This document shows positions 19,923 to 33,181 of a stretch of 64,000 nucleotides of DNA, in pieces (the stretch's first letter is position 1; each line of letters opens with the position of its first letter). The translations under genes were made by a program, and so were the position numbers. The notes under the pieces are model-generated. The model was not told where the DNA came from. It saw nothing but the letters and a program-made list of their open reading frames with translations, and did not search any database. This stretch comes from Alligator mississippiensis. Lineage: Eukaryota > Chordata > Crocodylia > Alligatoridae. The stretch is from the NCBI RefSeq assembly GCF_030867095.1, contig NC_081824.1:306544956-306608955 (forward strand), written 5' to 3'.

Positions 19923-22300
19923 TTTAAAACACTGCATCACTGTGATCCTTATTTGTAAACTTAGTTTGTATGCTAAGAGTATCAACATTCTTTTTTTTTA
20001 GTTTCCATCTCTATTATTGTATTTATTCACCCTATGTTCTAGATTGACTTGAATTTTTGGCACAGATTTGAATCTACACTGAAAAGTCCATAGATAAAAC
20101 TAATCAGATGCTAGTATGTTTTGTAGCACCAAAGATAATTAAACAAAGGAGAACAAGAAAAGATTAAAGAGAAAAGATTAAAATGTGATAATTAATGTGC
20201 TGATAAGTTCTTGCTCTGGACTGAATTGGGTGCCTTGGTACTGTGTATTTATCAAAACACAGACTGTTTTGTTCTGTTTGCATTGTAAATAATGTTGTTG
20301 TTGTTAATATTTGCAGAATTAAAACAGCCCTGAGTCCAGATAACAGCAAAAATCTACCTTTCTTTTTTTTTTGAAGAAAAACATCTTTCCAAGATTGTTT
20401 TGCAGCATAAAATAAAATGCAGTTAGAGCAGCTCTCTAAAAACTTGACACAGATAACTAGTAACTTTGAGCTATAACTAAATGATTATTTCAGACAATGT
20501 AAATTTGGAGTTAAATGATACCAAGTAACAGGGACAAAGGTGTGCACCAAAAATTTCACCTTCCTGAAACATAAGTAAGAACAGTACTAATTCCAAAAAA
20601 AAAAAAAAAATCTATTCCCTATTCAAAACTCAGGATGCAACCTAAATAATAATCAGATTATCTTGATGGCCAACTGCCCACAGATCTGAGATAAATGATC
20701 TTGGGCACATTTTGGATGATGACATGACAAATCCTATTAATCTTTCTTACAGAGTACTCAGTCTGACCTGAGGAGTCAATACAATGGGTATATGCACCTG
20801 TGAGATGTGCAATTTCTCCGCCCACAAGAATGAAGCAAGTAATAGTAATCCCTTTAAGTGAGGCCTTTCATCTCAAATAACTATAACATCTGAATAACAC
20901 CTTTCATCCAGTGTACTTGAATTGGTACAGAAATGATTTGTTTTATTTACCAATTAAATGCTTTAGTGAAAGCCAGCTACTTCAGGGGAGAAATAATTAA
21001 GCACTACACAGCAACGTTAAATACGAAGCAGTTGATTCTGCAACCTAACTTATACAAGTCATTAAATCAATGGCACTAGGCATATGAATGGGTTGACTCT
21101 ACTAGTATATGTAAGGTTTACAAGAGCCGGCTCCATTCTGTGGCCTTATACAATATCCCTTTAAGTCAGTGGAAATCTTTAAGGGAATGGGCTGTAAGAA
21201 ATAAAAGCTGTATCTTCTCCAGTTGACAAAGCATGAGGAAAGTTAGTAGGCAGAGCGCTGGGCCTGGGTGGTACACATATGTTACTTTGCTGACTCTGAG
21301 TTATGGGTTATGATCTAAAATCTACCAGTCTTTCTACTGCCACTTTAAATTTGACTGTATTACTGTAGTCCAAATTTAGTAAAGGTAAATAATAGCGAAA
21401 TATATTTTACATACAAGTATTTGCTGCTATAGAATTTTTAAAAATCTGTATGCCTGCATTTTCTTTAGTTTTCAAATAGTGTATGCTTATAATTTAAAAT
21501 AGAAGATGCAATTTCTTCTTATGCATATTAGTGTTAGTATAGCTTTGTTGTATTGACCTTAAATCTCAAAAGCTACAAACCACTTGGGCACATACAGTGC
21601 ATTTGTGGTATCCTTGTAACATTGGAAATAACTTTGTTAAGCCAAAAAAGAAAGAGTTTTACTTTAAGCATTGTATCACCCTTCTCCTAAGTTACTGCTT
21701 GGTATTTTATAAATGCCAGAATTCAACTAGTTTGCAGTATATCATTTTCATCAGGAAGTCATTTTATCACTATTTCTTTCAGTTTCCATATATGCATGCT
21801 CTTATTCAAATAATGATGCTATAAGAAATACATATTTAAATTTTTTTAATATATCTGGCAAAAAGTACTATTTATCTCCGAGCATGTTATAATGTGAGGA
21901 AACTGCCTGATTCCTATACCTTGCTACAAAATGTACTGATTTGTCTTCTACGTGGCTTCTATTTATCTTCTTTGTAAAAGAGAAGATTCCCATCCAAAGC
22001 AGTACTGCTACTGCACGGTGGCCATGCAGTGTTCCTCACCTTAGTTCTGAAAGGAAGGGTTAGATTCAGCTCTCATTTACACATGTGAAACCCCCCAAGG
22101 GCAATGGGAATACTGGACAAGGATGTGCATATGAAAGCAAAAAGATTTCAAAATATAATACCGCTACTAAATGTAGTTCTAGTACTAGTGAAGCTGGTTC
22201 TATTAAGAAAATACAGATTTTGCCTTTACACATTTCAGTGACCTTTCCTCACCTAGCAGCATGTAGTTTTGTAATGACTTCTTTTTATGGGACTCTCTTT
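19923..22300. other. Region downstream of LANCL3, no gene seen
   Basis: AT-rich sequence. It may contain the distal LANCL3 3' UTR (minus strand), but no conserved frame or structured RNA is recognised. A homopolymer A run lies at about 20596-20611. Confidence 0.45.
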
Positions 22301-22322
22301 AAACCTTTTGGATTAAAATCAT

Positions 22323-22332
22323 TTTATTTATT
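22323..22332 (-). terminator. LANCL3: Candidate LANCL3 polyadenylation signals
   Basis: Two overlapping AATAAA hexamers on the minus strand, about 390 nt beyond the LANCL3 stop codon. They are the nearest clustered canonical signals I found by eye; whether they are used is unknown. Confidence 0.3.
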
Positions 22333-22717
22333 TTCCATATCTCAACAAGTCAGATTTCCATCTTGTTTTTCCTAACTCACCACCACATTAAAGACTGGAA
22401 ATGTCTCCTTCACTTTCATTTGAATAATTAGCAGGTTTTACTTCTTAGTACTGGTGGTGTCTCTCCTTTCAGTTTGGAAAAACTGTTTCATTCCCCCCAT
22501 TTGTCAACACACTGTTAATTTTTTTTTTTTTACCCCAGACTTCCCTCCCCAAACCCCAGTATATTTAGGTTTTCACCTGACGCTGGCAACATTAAGGCTC
22601 ACATTAGTGGCACCACTGAATGTGGCTTGTTTGCAAATAGCCTTTCAAGACAGATAAGTGAAACTACAGGTGCCCTCTGCTTGGCTGTTCCAATGTGGCA
22701 CTGGAAAGCTGTCTTCT

Positions 22718-22927
<210 letters not shown>

Positions 22928-23020
22928 TTACGGTATTCCCTCTGCATCTGCACATTTGTCATTAGAAAACACAGTTCAATATGTAGAACACTGACAGATT
23001 TCTCTGCCCATTTGTTAGAG

Positions 23021-23202
23021 CAGTGGCTTTCAATCTGTGGTCTCTGGAGGGGTCTGTGAAAGATGACGGCGATCAATCAAAAGTATGTGAATACCCACAC
23101 TTACAATTCAAAGGGACCTCCATTCAAAATTTCCAAAGGGGTCCATATCCCCATTCAAAATTTTTTAGAGGTCTGTTAATGAAGAAAGGTTGGAAATCAC
23201 TG
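23021..23202. mobile_element. Non-autonomous hAT element, family H1 (182 bp)
   Basis: Begins CAGTGGCTTTCAATCTGTGG and ends AGGTTGGAAATCACTG, giving hAT-type terminal inverted repeats. Flanked by TGTTAGAG (23013-23020) and TGTCACAG (23203-23210), an 8-bp duplication with two mismatches. Its interior matches the element at 15725-15908. Confidence 0.85.
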
Positions 23203-23758
23203 TGTCACAGGGTTCTGCCCTTGGGGAGGCACCAAAGGTAAGGGTGGCTGCAGCAGCTGGGCCAGCAGCAGCGGTGGCTCTGTTACTGAGCCCTCCCCTA
23301 AATCAGCACTTGGGGCTCATGTCCCAGTCACCCATGCAGTTACACTACTGTGAGAACATGTTCAACACTCTTCAGAGATCCATATGTTTCTGATGTCTGT
23401 GTGACATTAATAATTCTAGAAATAAGATTCTTTTTTAAAAAACAACATTTTGGTTTTGGTCTTTGTTTCACAACATCCAGCCTGATTCATTAAAACAAGG
23501 TTTTTCAGATTGATGTAACAAATCCTGTAGCAGAGATATGGTTAAGTAGATGAAAAGCTCTCAAAATACTGCCGAATGAACAGGATGAAAATATATCACT
23601 AGGAATATTGAGTCATTTCCTCTTTCACAGAGGGAAGTGGAAAGAAACACATTCAGTATTTTCCTTTACAACAGCTGGGATGAATCAGAAAAAAATATCT
23701 AAATCAAAGAATAATTGCAGCCTGACAGAATCCCATGTAGGATTCTTCCTTTTGCTTC

Positions 23759-26478
23759 CACTGGGTATATTTACACGTGTGATTAGCATGGAGCAATAAA
23801 CTCCGGTGCGTGTTGCACTGGAGTTTATTGCCCCCAGGCGCAGCATTTGAATGTGTACCTGGCACTGCAGTACATTGAGCTGGATAGGGCATGAGGCTGC
23901 TTCAGTGTGGGGCTAGCCATTAGGCAGCCTGTCAGCCTCTACATGTGCATTGCTGCGCCCTAAAGAACTGCTGTAGGATAGTACTTGTATTTACAAGTAC
24001 CAACCTGCAGCAGAGTTAATTAGTTTGCAGTCTAACAGGGCTGCACATGTAGACATTGAGGCTAGGGACACACATTACACATAAACCAGTTTAAGTGATC
24101 AGAAACTGGTTTAAACATGTAACAGAACATAAGTTCAAGGCACATAAACCAGTTTCAAAATGGGTTTGAGATAAATCTGGTTGAATGTAGTATCAGACTT
24201 AACTGGCTGAGCTCAAACCAGTTTATGCAACTTCTGTCCAAGACCCCTTCCTGGTTTAAGTTAAACCAGAGTCCTCCAGCATGCCAGCATGCTCTCTGGG
24301 ATGCATCCTCTGCTCCAGTGGAGGAAGGCTGGCCTTGCCCCCTCTGCTCCCTAACAAAAGCATGGACAGGGAGGGGTGGGAGCCTGGCTAGATGCTGGCC
24401 CCAGAAGGGAGCAGAAAAAATGTTAATTTCCTCCGCTCCCTCCCTCCCCTGTCCCACCAGCATTGGCAGTAGCCTGAACTGGCAAGGGAGAGGGTTTAAT
24501 TCCCCACTCCCTGTCCCACGGACCCAAGTCGGGGTCTGCTGTGTGCTCCCCCCTCACTGCTGCAGCAGCAGGAGCACAGCCAGACACTAGCTGCCATGGC
24601 CACCTCACACGAGGGGGAAGGAAGGGGGGTTATTTCCTCCCACCACCTCTGCCCCTGGGGACCACAGCAGGGTCTGCCCGTCCTGACTACTGCCACCACT
24701 CACTCCCTGCATGGGGCAAGTGGCAGGATAAGCCTTCTCCTGTCCTCTCCACCAGATGCTGGAGGGAGGGGGGAATTACCTCCCTCCCTGCCCCCTTGCC
24801 TAAGGGGCCCTGTTGGCTGGGCTCTAGTCATGCCCCTGCTCTGCTGCTGGAGCCGTGAATGGGCAGAGCCCGGACGGGGCAGCAGCCTCTCCCATGGTGA
24901 CTGGAGAGCATGAGCCTCTTCCTGGTGTGTGTGTGTGGGGGGGAGCCACGAGCAGGGGTCAGAGCTGCCACAGACTGCACAGGGTGCATGGTGGTACCAG
25001 GGCTCAGAAGGGGCCATAGCCTCACAAGTCCACCTCATGCCACCACCTGTCACCCTGCACAGTCTGTGGCAGCTTTCCCCACCACACAGCACAGCACCCC
25101 TCCCCCCCTGCCAGCAAGAGGCACGTGCTCTTGGACACCATGACAGGGGCTGCTTCCCTGTCATGGTCACTCCCCACTCTCCACTCCAGTGGCAGTATGG
25201 GGGCAAGTCAGAGCCTAGTCGGCAGGGCCCCTTAGGTGGAGGGGCAGGGAGGGGAGTTTTTGCCCCACTCTGCCCCTGGGGGACTGCAGCAGGGTTGGCC
25301 CACCCCAACCGCTGCCACTTGCTCCGTGCGTGGGGCAAGCAGTGGGATAAACCCCCTCCTGCCCTCTCCACCAGATGCTAGAAGGAGCTGACCTCCCTGC
25401 CCCCTGCCTAAGGTGCCATTCAGGCTAGGCTGTGGCCCCTCCCCCGCCCTGCTGTTGGAGTGGTGATGGGGGGGGGTGACCATGATGGGGAGAGCACCCC
25501 CTGTCATGGTGCCCCAGAGGGCAAGCCTCTTCCTGGCAGGGGGTCCATGTTGCAGGGTGGGGAAAACTGCCGCAGACTGTGAGTGGAGTGGTGGTGGCGA
25601 TGCTGGGTAGGGCTAGTCCCCCCTGCCAGGAAGACTCCTAGTCCCCCTGCCAGGAAGCTTCCTAGCCTCCTGGCCAACACTCGCCCCCTGCAGAAGCTCT
25701 GACCCTCTGCTCCTGGCCCCTCTGCTGGAAAGAGGCTCATGCTCTCCAAACACCATGGCAGAGGCTGCTGCCCCCATCATGGTTGCTGCCCCCTTGCCGC
25801 TCCAGTGACAGGGCAGGGGTGTGACCAGAGTCAAGTCAGCATGGCCCCTTAGGTGGTGGGGGCAGGGAGGGCGTTTCCCTCCGTCATCTGGTGGAGGGGG
25901 AAGGAGGGGACGTATCCTACTGCTTGCCCCATGCATGGAGCAAGCGGTGGCAGTTGGGGTAGGCAGACCCCACTGAGGTCCCCCAGGAGCGGAGGGGGAG
26001 GAGAAGAGACTAATCCACCTCACTGCCCCCTCTGACTCAGAGGGCCCTGCTGGCCAGCATGTGGCTGCACCCCTGCCACTACTGCAGTGAGGGGGGCGTG
26101 CTGGCAGACTCCAGCTTGGGTCCATGGGACAGGGAGAGGGGAATTAAACCCCGTCCCTGGCCAGTTCACTTCAGGCTACTGCTGGGTTTGGCCACACCGC
26201 CCAGCACAGCTTTCCCGCAGCCGAAGGCATGCTCTAGAGCCCCCACCCCGCCCCAGCTCTTGGCCTGAGTGGCTGCCAGCATATGCCTGCATTTCCTCAG
26301 TCCAGAGGGAATATCTGTACAGTTGCAAACTGGTTCAATCTAGGCAGGTTAGACTAACCTGCAAAGATTGAATCAATTCAGGCTTCAGCTTTTTGAATGT
26401 CTGCCCCTAGCCTGAGACTTTACTGTGGAGCTAATTAGGCAGCTCTCCAGTAAACATCTTGTGTACGTGTGCCCAGTG
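23759..26478. mobile_element. TIR element family B, interrupted by a foldback element
   Basis: The left end CACTGGGTATATTTACACG and the complement of the right end CACTGGGCACACGTACACA form a terminal inverted repeat. Without the insert at 24061-26411 the element is about 365 bp. Near the left end GCAATAAACTCCGGTG and CACTGGAGTTTATTGC (about 23792-23832) form a near-perfect 16-bp hairpin. A second copy lies at 35893-36392. It has no coding capacity and the superfamily is unassigned. Confidence 0.7.
24061..26411. mobile_element. Foldback-type DNA transposon, family F (2.35 kb)
   Basis: Ends are GCTAGGGACACACATTA on the left and, complemented, GCTAGGGGCAGACATTC on the right. TTGAG (24056-24060) and CTGAG (26412-26416) flank it, a likely 5-bp target duplication with one mismatch. 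The interior is GC-rich and made of large inverted modules: 24455-24550 pairs with about 26087-26190, 24640-25010 with 25690-25960, and 25060-25260 is also an inverted copy of 24760-24930. The long open frames on both strands follow from this base composition and have no transposase motif. A second copy is at 45360-48836. Confidence 0.72.
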
Positions 26479-26737
26479 TAAACTAGAAGTGACTCCACTA
26501 AAGTAAGTGAACCTATATGAATGTAAAATTGATGGAAGTATGTTAGGCCTATGTGTGCCATATATATGCCAAAGATCCAGGCTTGGTTTCACTTCTACTA
26601 CATGCCAAATACTCTAAAAACCTTTAAAAAAAAGTCAATGTAATGAAACCAGCAGCTTGCTAAGCTATAGCTGCAGCTAGAATTGCTTTTGATATTCATG
26701 GTTTTAAGCTATATGAAGGGATTTGGGCCAGTGACTA

Positions 26738-27067
<330 letters not shown>

Positions 27068-27125
27068 TTAGGTTTTCATAAGTACAGTCTAGCTGGTAAA
27101 ACACCATATTTTCAATACATAAGAA

Positions 27126-27339
27126 CTGGGGTGTCAGCACTGTCTGATATGGCACAGCAATCCGCAGTGGAGCCTATTCCTCTGCCACACCTGTGCTTAC
27201 TCTTGCCACAGAAGGGATGGGAATCAGTAGCGAGGGGAAGCACAGGCAGCTGGCATCTGCAGGAGGTGGATGCTTGAAGCCTGTGGCAGGAGTCAGATTC
27301 CAAAAGCAGCCCGCAGCAGCAAAAGGTGGCTGACCCCTG
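27126..27339. mobile_element. Non-autonomous hAT element (214 bp)
   Basis: Ends CTGGGGTGTCAGCAC on the left and, complemented, CAGGGGTCAGCCACC on the right. Flanked by CATAAGAA (27118-27125) and TATAAGAA (27340-27347), an 8-bp duplication with one mismatch. It ends only 77 bp from the exon 4 acceptor, close to where the intron 3 branch point should lie. Confidence 0.75.
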
Positions 27340-29028
27340 TATAAGAATATTCATATATATTTACGTATTCACGCATGTACGCATATTGGAGGGGGAGGGT
27401 AGTTACCTGATAAACTGAGAGAGATATGATGCATTTATTATAAGCCTTTGACAGTCACCTGCTATCTGATCACTTGTCCCTATCATTCCAGGGCTTATTC
27501 TAACATTCACAAACCTCAAATAGCTTAAAGTGACAGCTGCGCTTTTGCTTTTCAAAAGGCCCACCACAATAAATTCTCTTTATTTCACCAATTTTGAATT
27601 CCCATGAACTCTTCCCCCCAACCAAAACACACCAAATTACACTGATCAAAGTCACAGGTCTTGTACCAGTGACAGGTTCAAGACCCAGCCGCTCATGTTT
27701 CTACAAATAGAAACTAGAGAACTATTCTACAAATAGAAACTATCCACTTCTCTAGTGAGACATGCTACAAGTTATTGTAGCCAAAAAAAATCCTGAAATG
27801 CTGGTCAAATTAGTGAGAAACCCTCTTTCTACTCTCCAAAACGTTTTGGATAATTTTTATCAGTGATTTGATTTGATTAGCTTAAATTTCAATCTCAGCA
27901 TGGTACAGCTGTGTTGTGGGTAACTAAAGAAACCTAACTTAGAAAAATCAAACAAAATATAGTCATAAGTATTAAAAAAAAAACCCACGCAAGTTAATTT
28001 TTTTTCAGAATAGCTTATCTGTGTCACGGGGCTTACCCATAATATATAAGTGTTGTGGTATAAATGATTTACTGAGGTAGCTGTATTCAACATGTGACTA
28101 CTGAATGACACAATATAAAGGGCTCCCTGGGAAGAAGCAATTTCCTTATAAACATTAAGATCTTAATACTTTGCATTTTATTAGGTTCAAAGAAAGTGCT
28201 GTATCTCACTGGAAAGTACATGCTTTCCAACAGCAGTGTAAAACATCCATTTCTAGCTCTGATGCACTGCACTGCAAGATAGCAGGCTATAAATCTGCCA
28301 CTTAACGTGGGATTAACTATTGCCCACTGTACATGTCAAACTATATACTGCTCTAGAAAAATCATTCACCTTTGAGGAATAAGCAAGAAATGTTCATCCA
28401 GTAGGCTGTTTTGTTTTAAAAAATTGGGACTGTTTGAAATGCCACTGAGGTTTGCAATACCGGAAGTACTAACAAGGCGATGGATAAAAGGACAGTTCTG
28501 GTCAGTGGCTAACCTGCCAGAAAAGGCAATTTTCTTTCTTTCGAAGAAAAAAGTTAAGTGAACAAAATAGATTGGTACTGCAACACTGTCAGTTTTGCTG
28601 TAGTTTTGTAATTTTATGCTAAGAAACTAAGAAGAGTTCAATACAAGTTATGGGTTTGACAAAAGAGCAACTTATGTAATATCACAAGCAAAGCCTACTA
28701 GAACATGGGTTGGAACCCAATGTAGGATACATCGGCTTTGCTTCACTAATCTTAAATTGAAGATTCTCTTTTCCCACCATGGCAATTAAATGTAATAGAG
28801 AACCAGCAAAAGCATCTTTCTGGTACACATTGCTTCCCTGTTTAAAATAAAAGTCATACTGCCAGATCTGTGAAACAACAACAGACAAAAACAGGCTTTG
28901 TTTAAGTGGAAGATACAAAGGGCTCTTTTGCAAGCCCACTCGAAAATTCTAGGTTTATCTGTTTGGGTCCTTTTCCATAAACCTTCCCAATCCAATCAGC
29001 CAGAACTTGTTTTGCGCCTCATCTATAG

Positions 29029-29257
29029 CAGAGATTGGCAATCTGTGGCCCATAAGCTGGATCTGGCCTGCAGAACCACTAGATCCAGTCTGCATACAAG
29101 GGCTTCAGCAGCATTTGGCAATGGTGGGGTTTAGCTGTGGGCACCTTCCATGTGCCACCACAGAGACAAGCAGTATCTGGGATCTAACACCCGTCCACTC
29201 ACCCCTGCCCAGGAGTTAGTCATTTCAGCCTGCAGCTGGAAAAGATTGCTTACCCTG
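29029..29257. mobile_element. Non-autonomous hAT element (229 bp)
   Basis: Begins CAGAGATTGGCAATCTGTGG and ends GAAAAGATTGCTTACCCTG; the complement of the end (CAGGGTAAGCAATCTTTTCC) pairs with the start. No clear 8-bp duplication survives. Confidence 0.6.
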
Positions 29258-29679
29258 TACCAATTTTGGAAGCCATGCAACTCAAGACAGTAAGGTGGCT
29301 TTGCAGACATTAAAAAAAAATGTGCTTTACCAGAAGAAGCAGTGCATTAGTTTGACCTGGTTCAGGGACCTGAACATTCCCCCAGCTTCCGGTTTGCTCC
29401 CGCAATTCCCAGTTTGATTCCCCAGCTCTGTGATAATTTCCCCAGCTCTTTCCAGGGGTCACAGGCCCCCGGATCTGTGCACTGGGTTTCAGCAGGTTGC
29501 CACTGCAGTTTCAGAGGCAGCCTGCTGAAACACCATGTGCAGATCAGGGGCCTGCACCCCCCGGGGAAGAGCTGGGGAAATGATCAGAGAGCTCGGGGAT
29601 TGAACAAGGAGCTAGATGTCAATATCAGATAAGTCCTTCCCCCTCTTTCCCCTCCTTCTCCTTAGTTTCTGTTTAGCTG

Positions 29680-29850
29680 CAGGAAGCCCAGCTTCAAAAC
29701 TCAAAATGCTTTGAAACTTTCAAAACGTTCTGAGTGCCCTTGTTTCATTTCAAAGCCTTTTGTTTCGTTTACATTTTGCTGTTTCGAGCTTGAAGCACGT
29801 TGAAACAGCTTCAAAACAAAACACCCGTCGAAATTTCGCACAGCCCTAGT
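29680..29850. repeat. Unclassified TTTCGAAA-rich repeat, probable TIR element end
   Basis: Repeated short motifs (CTTTGAAACTTTCAAAACG, TTTGCTGTTTCGAGCTTGAAG, CGTTGAAACAGCTTCAAAAC) end in AAATTTCGCACAGCCCTAG. The complement, CTAGGGCTGTGCGAAATTTC, looks like a DNA-transposon terminus. The partner end was not found. Confidence 0.4.
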
Positions 29851-29959
29851 AATATACTGTTTCACTGAATTGCCATGCTATTTGTAGAACCGCAAAGAAC
29901 TCTTGGGAGCTTTCCTCCTTGCCTGATCTGCTTTTCCTATAAACAAAAATTCTTAATCA

Positions 29960-31445
<1,486 letters not shown>

Positions 31446-32162
31446 CTAAACAGAAACACCAAAAACAGACAAGTTGCTATAAATTTTCCTTTTAAATATT
31501 ATAAAAGGCTCTTTCTGTTTTCATTGACACCCAAATTAGAGCATTGCCTTAATTTATTTCTTTTGTACATGCTATAATATACACCATTAATATTAACAAT
31601 TATTTATATTTTGTGGTAGGTTTACACAATGTTTCTCATGCCAGGGAATAAATCCTACCCCAAAGTCCAGGTAAAAATTCATAGACTGGAATGGGATTGG
31701 AGTTACTGAGTTATTGACTCACTGAAAGAGACACTTCCCCTCTTCCAATGTTATCACAGTTTAAGGGAGATGTGTTCTATGTGCAGAAAATGAAATGCAA
31801 AACAGCAGTTCAAGGATAGGATGGTATGAGAATACTAAGCAGCAAAGAAACATAGAGACTTGTAGAAGAAATTAATTTTAAGAAGAAGAGAGGGGGTTTA
31901 CTAGCTGAATATTGACAGGCTTTGCTAGGTGCAGGGAACAACGTGAAAGAACCTTTTTCAGCAACATGAAAGGAGAAGAGTATTAAATTTGAGGGAGGAG
32001 TCTTAAATTTTCTTGTTGGTTTCATCCTTATGCTGAAGATAAACTCTTGGTATATTAGATACTTGGTTTATGAAACAGCTTAAGACATTTACATGTCTGG
32101 TGGACCCCTTGTGGGGAACGACTACTGAAAGTGAAGTGAAAGGTAACCTCATGAAGACAGTT

Positions 32163-33181
32163 AGGGCCCTGTTATACATTCATTTTAGGCAACTCCTGGA
32201 GCTCCTAACCCCTGGATTTTCCACACATTCACATCTGAAATTAGTTTTAAACACATTTTAGGTGTCTTAAAGTGATGCCACTGCAGGGCAGTTTTATCTC
32301 TGATCCATGTTACCCAGCTCACTTTCCATTAAGCTGTGACCACTCCTCACAGATGAGCCACTCAAGTTGAAGTCCTCCAGCATCCCAGGATGCAGAACCT
32401 CCCCCTCCCCCACTCTCCTCTCCTGTGCGGGCAAAGGTTTCACCCCCTGAACTCTACTGCCCAGGGGGAGGTTCTGGCACCAAGCCAATCCCCCTCCCCT
32501 CCTGAGGGTGTGCAACCTCATGCAAACAGCCTGCAGAGCACATGTCAGCTAGACAGTCTGTAGGGCACAGATGGGTTCATGAGTAGGGTCTAGGGGGGTT
32601 GGGGAGGAACAAAAAAGGGGGCTGGATTGGATCCCCATGATCCGGGGCTTCCTTCACAAGGCAGGGACAGTGGGTTTCCCCAAAGCCGCTTTTCTCTCTG
32701 CTCCTACTTCCCAGATACCCAGAAAGCACAACTTGCACCCCTCACACTTCAATCCCAAATCCCTATCTATTAAAACATGAGATCTTGTTTAATTTACTCT
32801 TTCTTTGTTTCTTTTTACTTTTTTTTTAACTTTTTTATTTTATCCTTCAGTAGCTGACTTCCTTCATTTCCTCTCCTTTTCCCCACCTCCATTTCCTTTT
32901 CACCTCCCTTTACATAACCCACCCCAATCCCATCAACTCTGCCTCCCAGCTTCATGTTCCCATTCCCCATAATCCATCTCTCACACCCCCCCACCTAGAA
33001 CAAGGACAGAAGTCTGTCCTTGCTCACCAGCCCTGCAGTGGCAACTCAAATCTGTGCAGGTGGGGGACAGCTGGAAAAGGTTTTTAGCCTTAAAGTGCAA
33101 AAGCTCCAAACTTGAGCTAGCATTAACACCAGTCAACATTTAAGCAGCTCAAAGTGCAATGTGTAACAAGGTTCTTAGGGA
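32163..33181. mobile_element. TIR element family C, copy 1 (1.0 kb)
   Basis: The left end AGGGCCCTGTTATACATT and the complement of the right end AGAACCTTGTTACACATTG form an imperfect terminal inverted repeat. Internal stretches (GTTGAAGTCCTCCAGCAT, AGTGATGCCACTGCAGGGC) match copy 2 at 55451-55876 in the same order. It has no transposase-like frame and a pyrimidine-rich middle. Target duplication is unclear. Confidence 0.6.

Noticed and set aside
24700-25371. A 223-codon minus-strand frame and overlapping plus-strand frames at 24225-26371
   Set aside because: They lie in the GC-rich palindromic interior of the foldback element, occur on both strands because of the inverted modules, and show no transposase or other domain.
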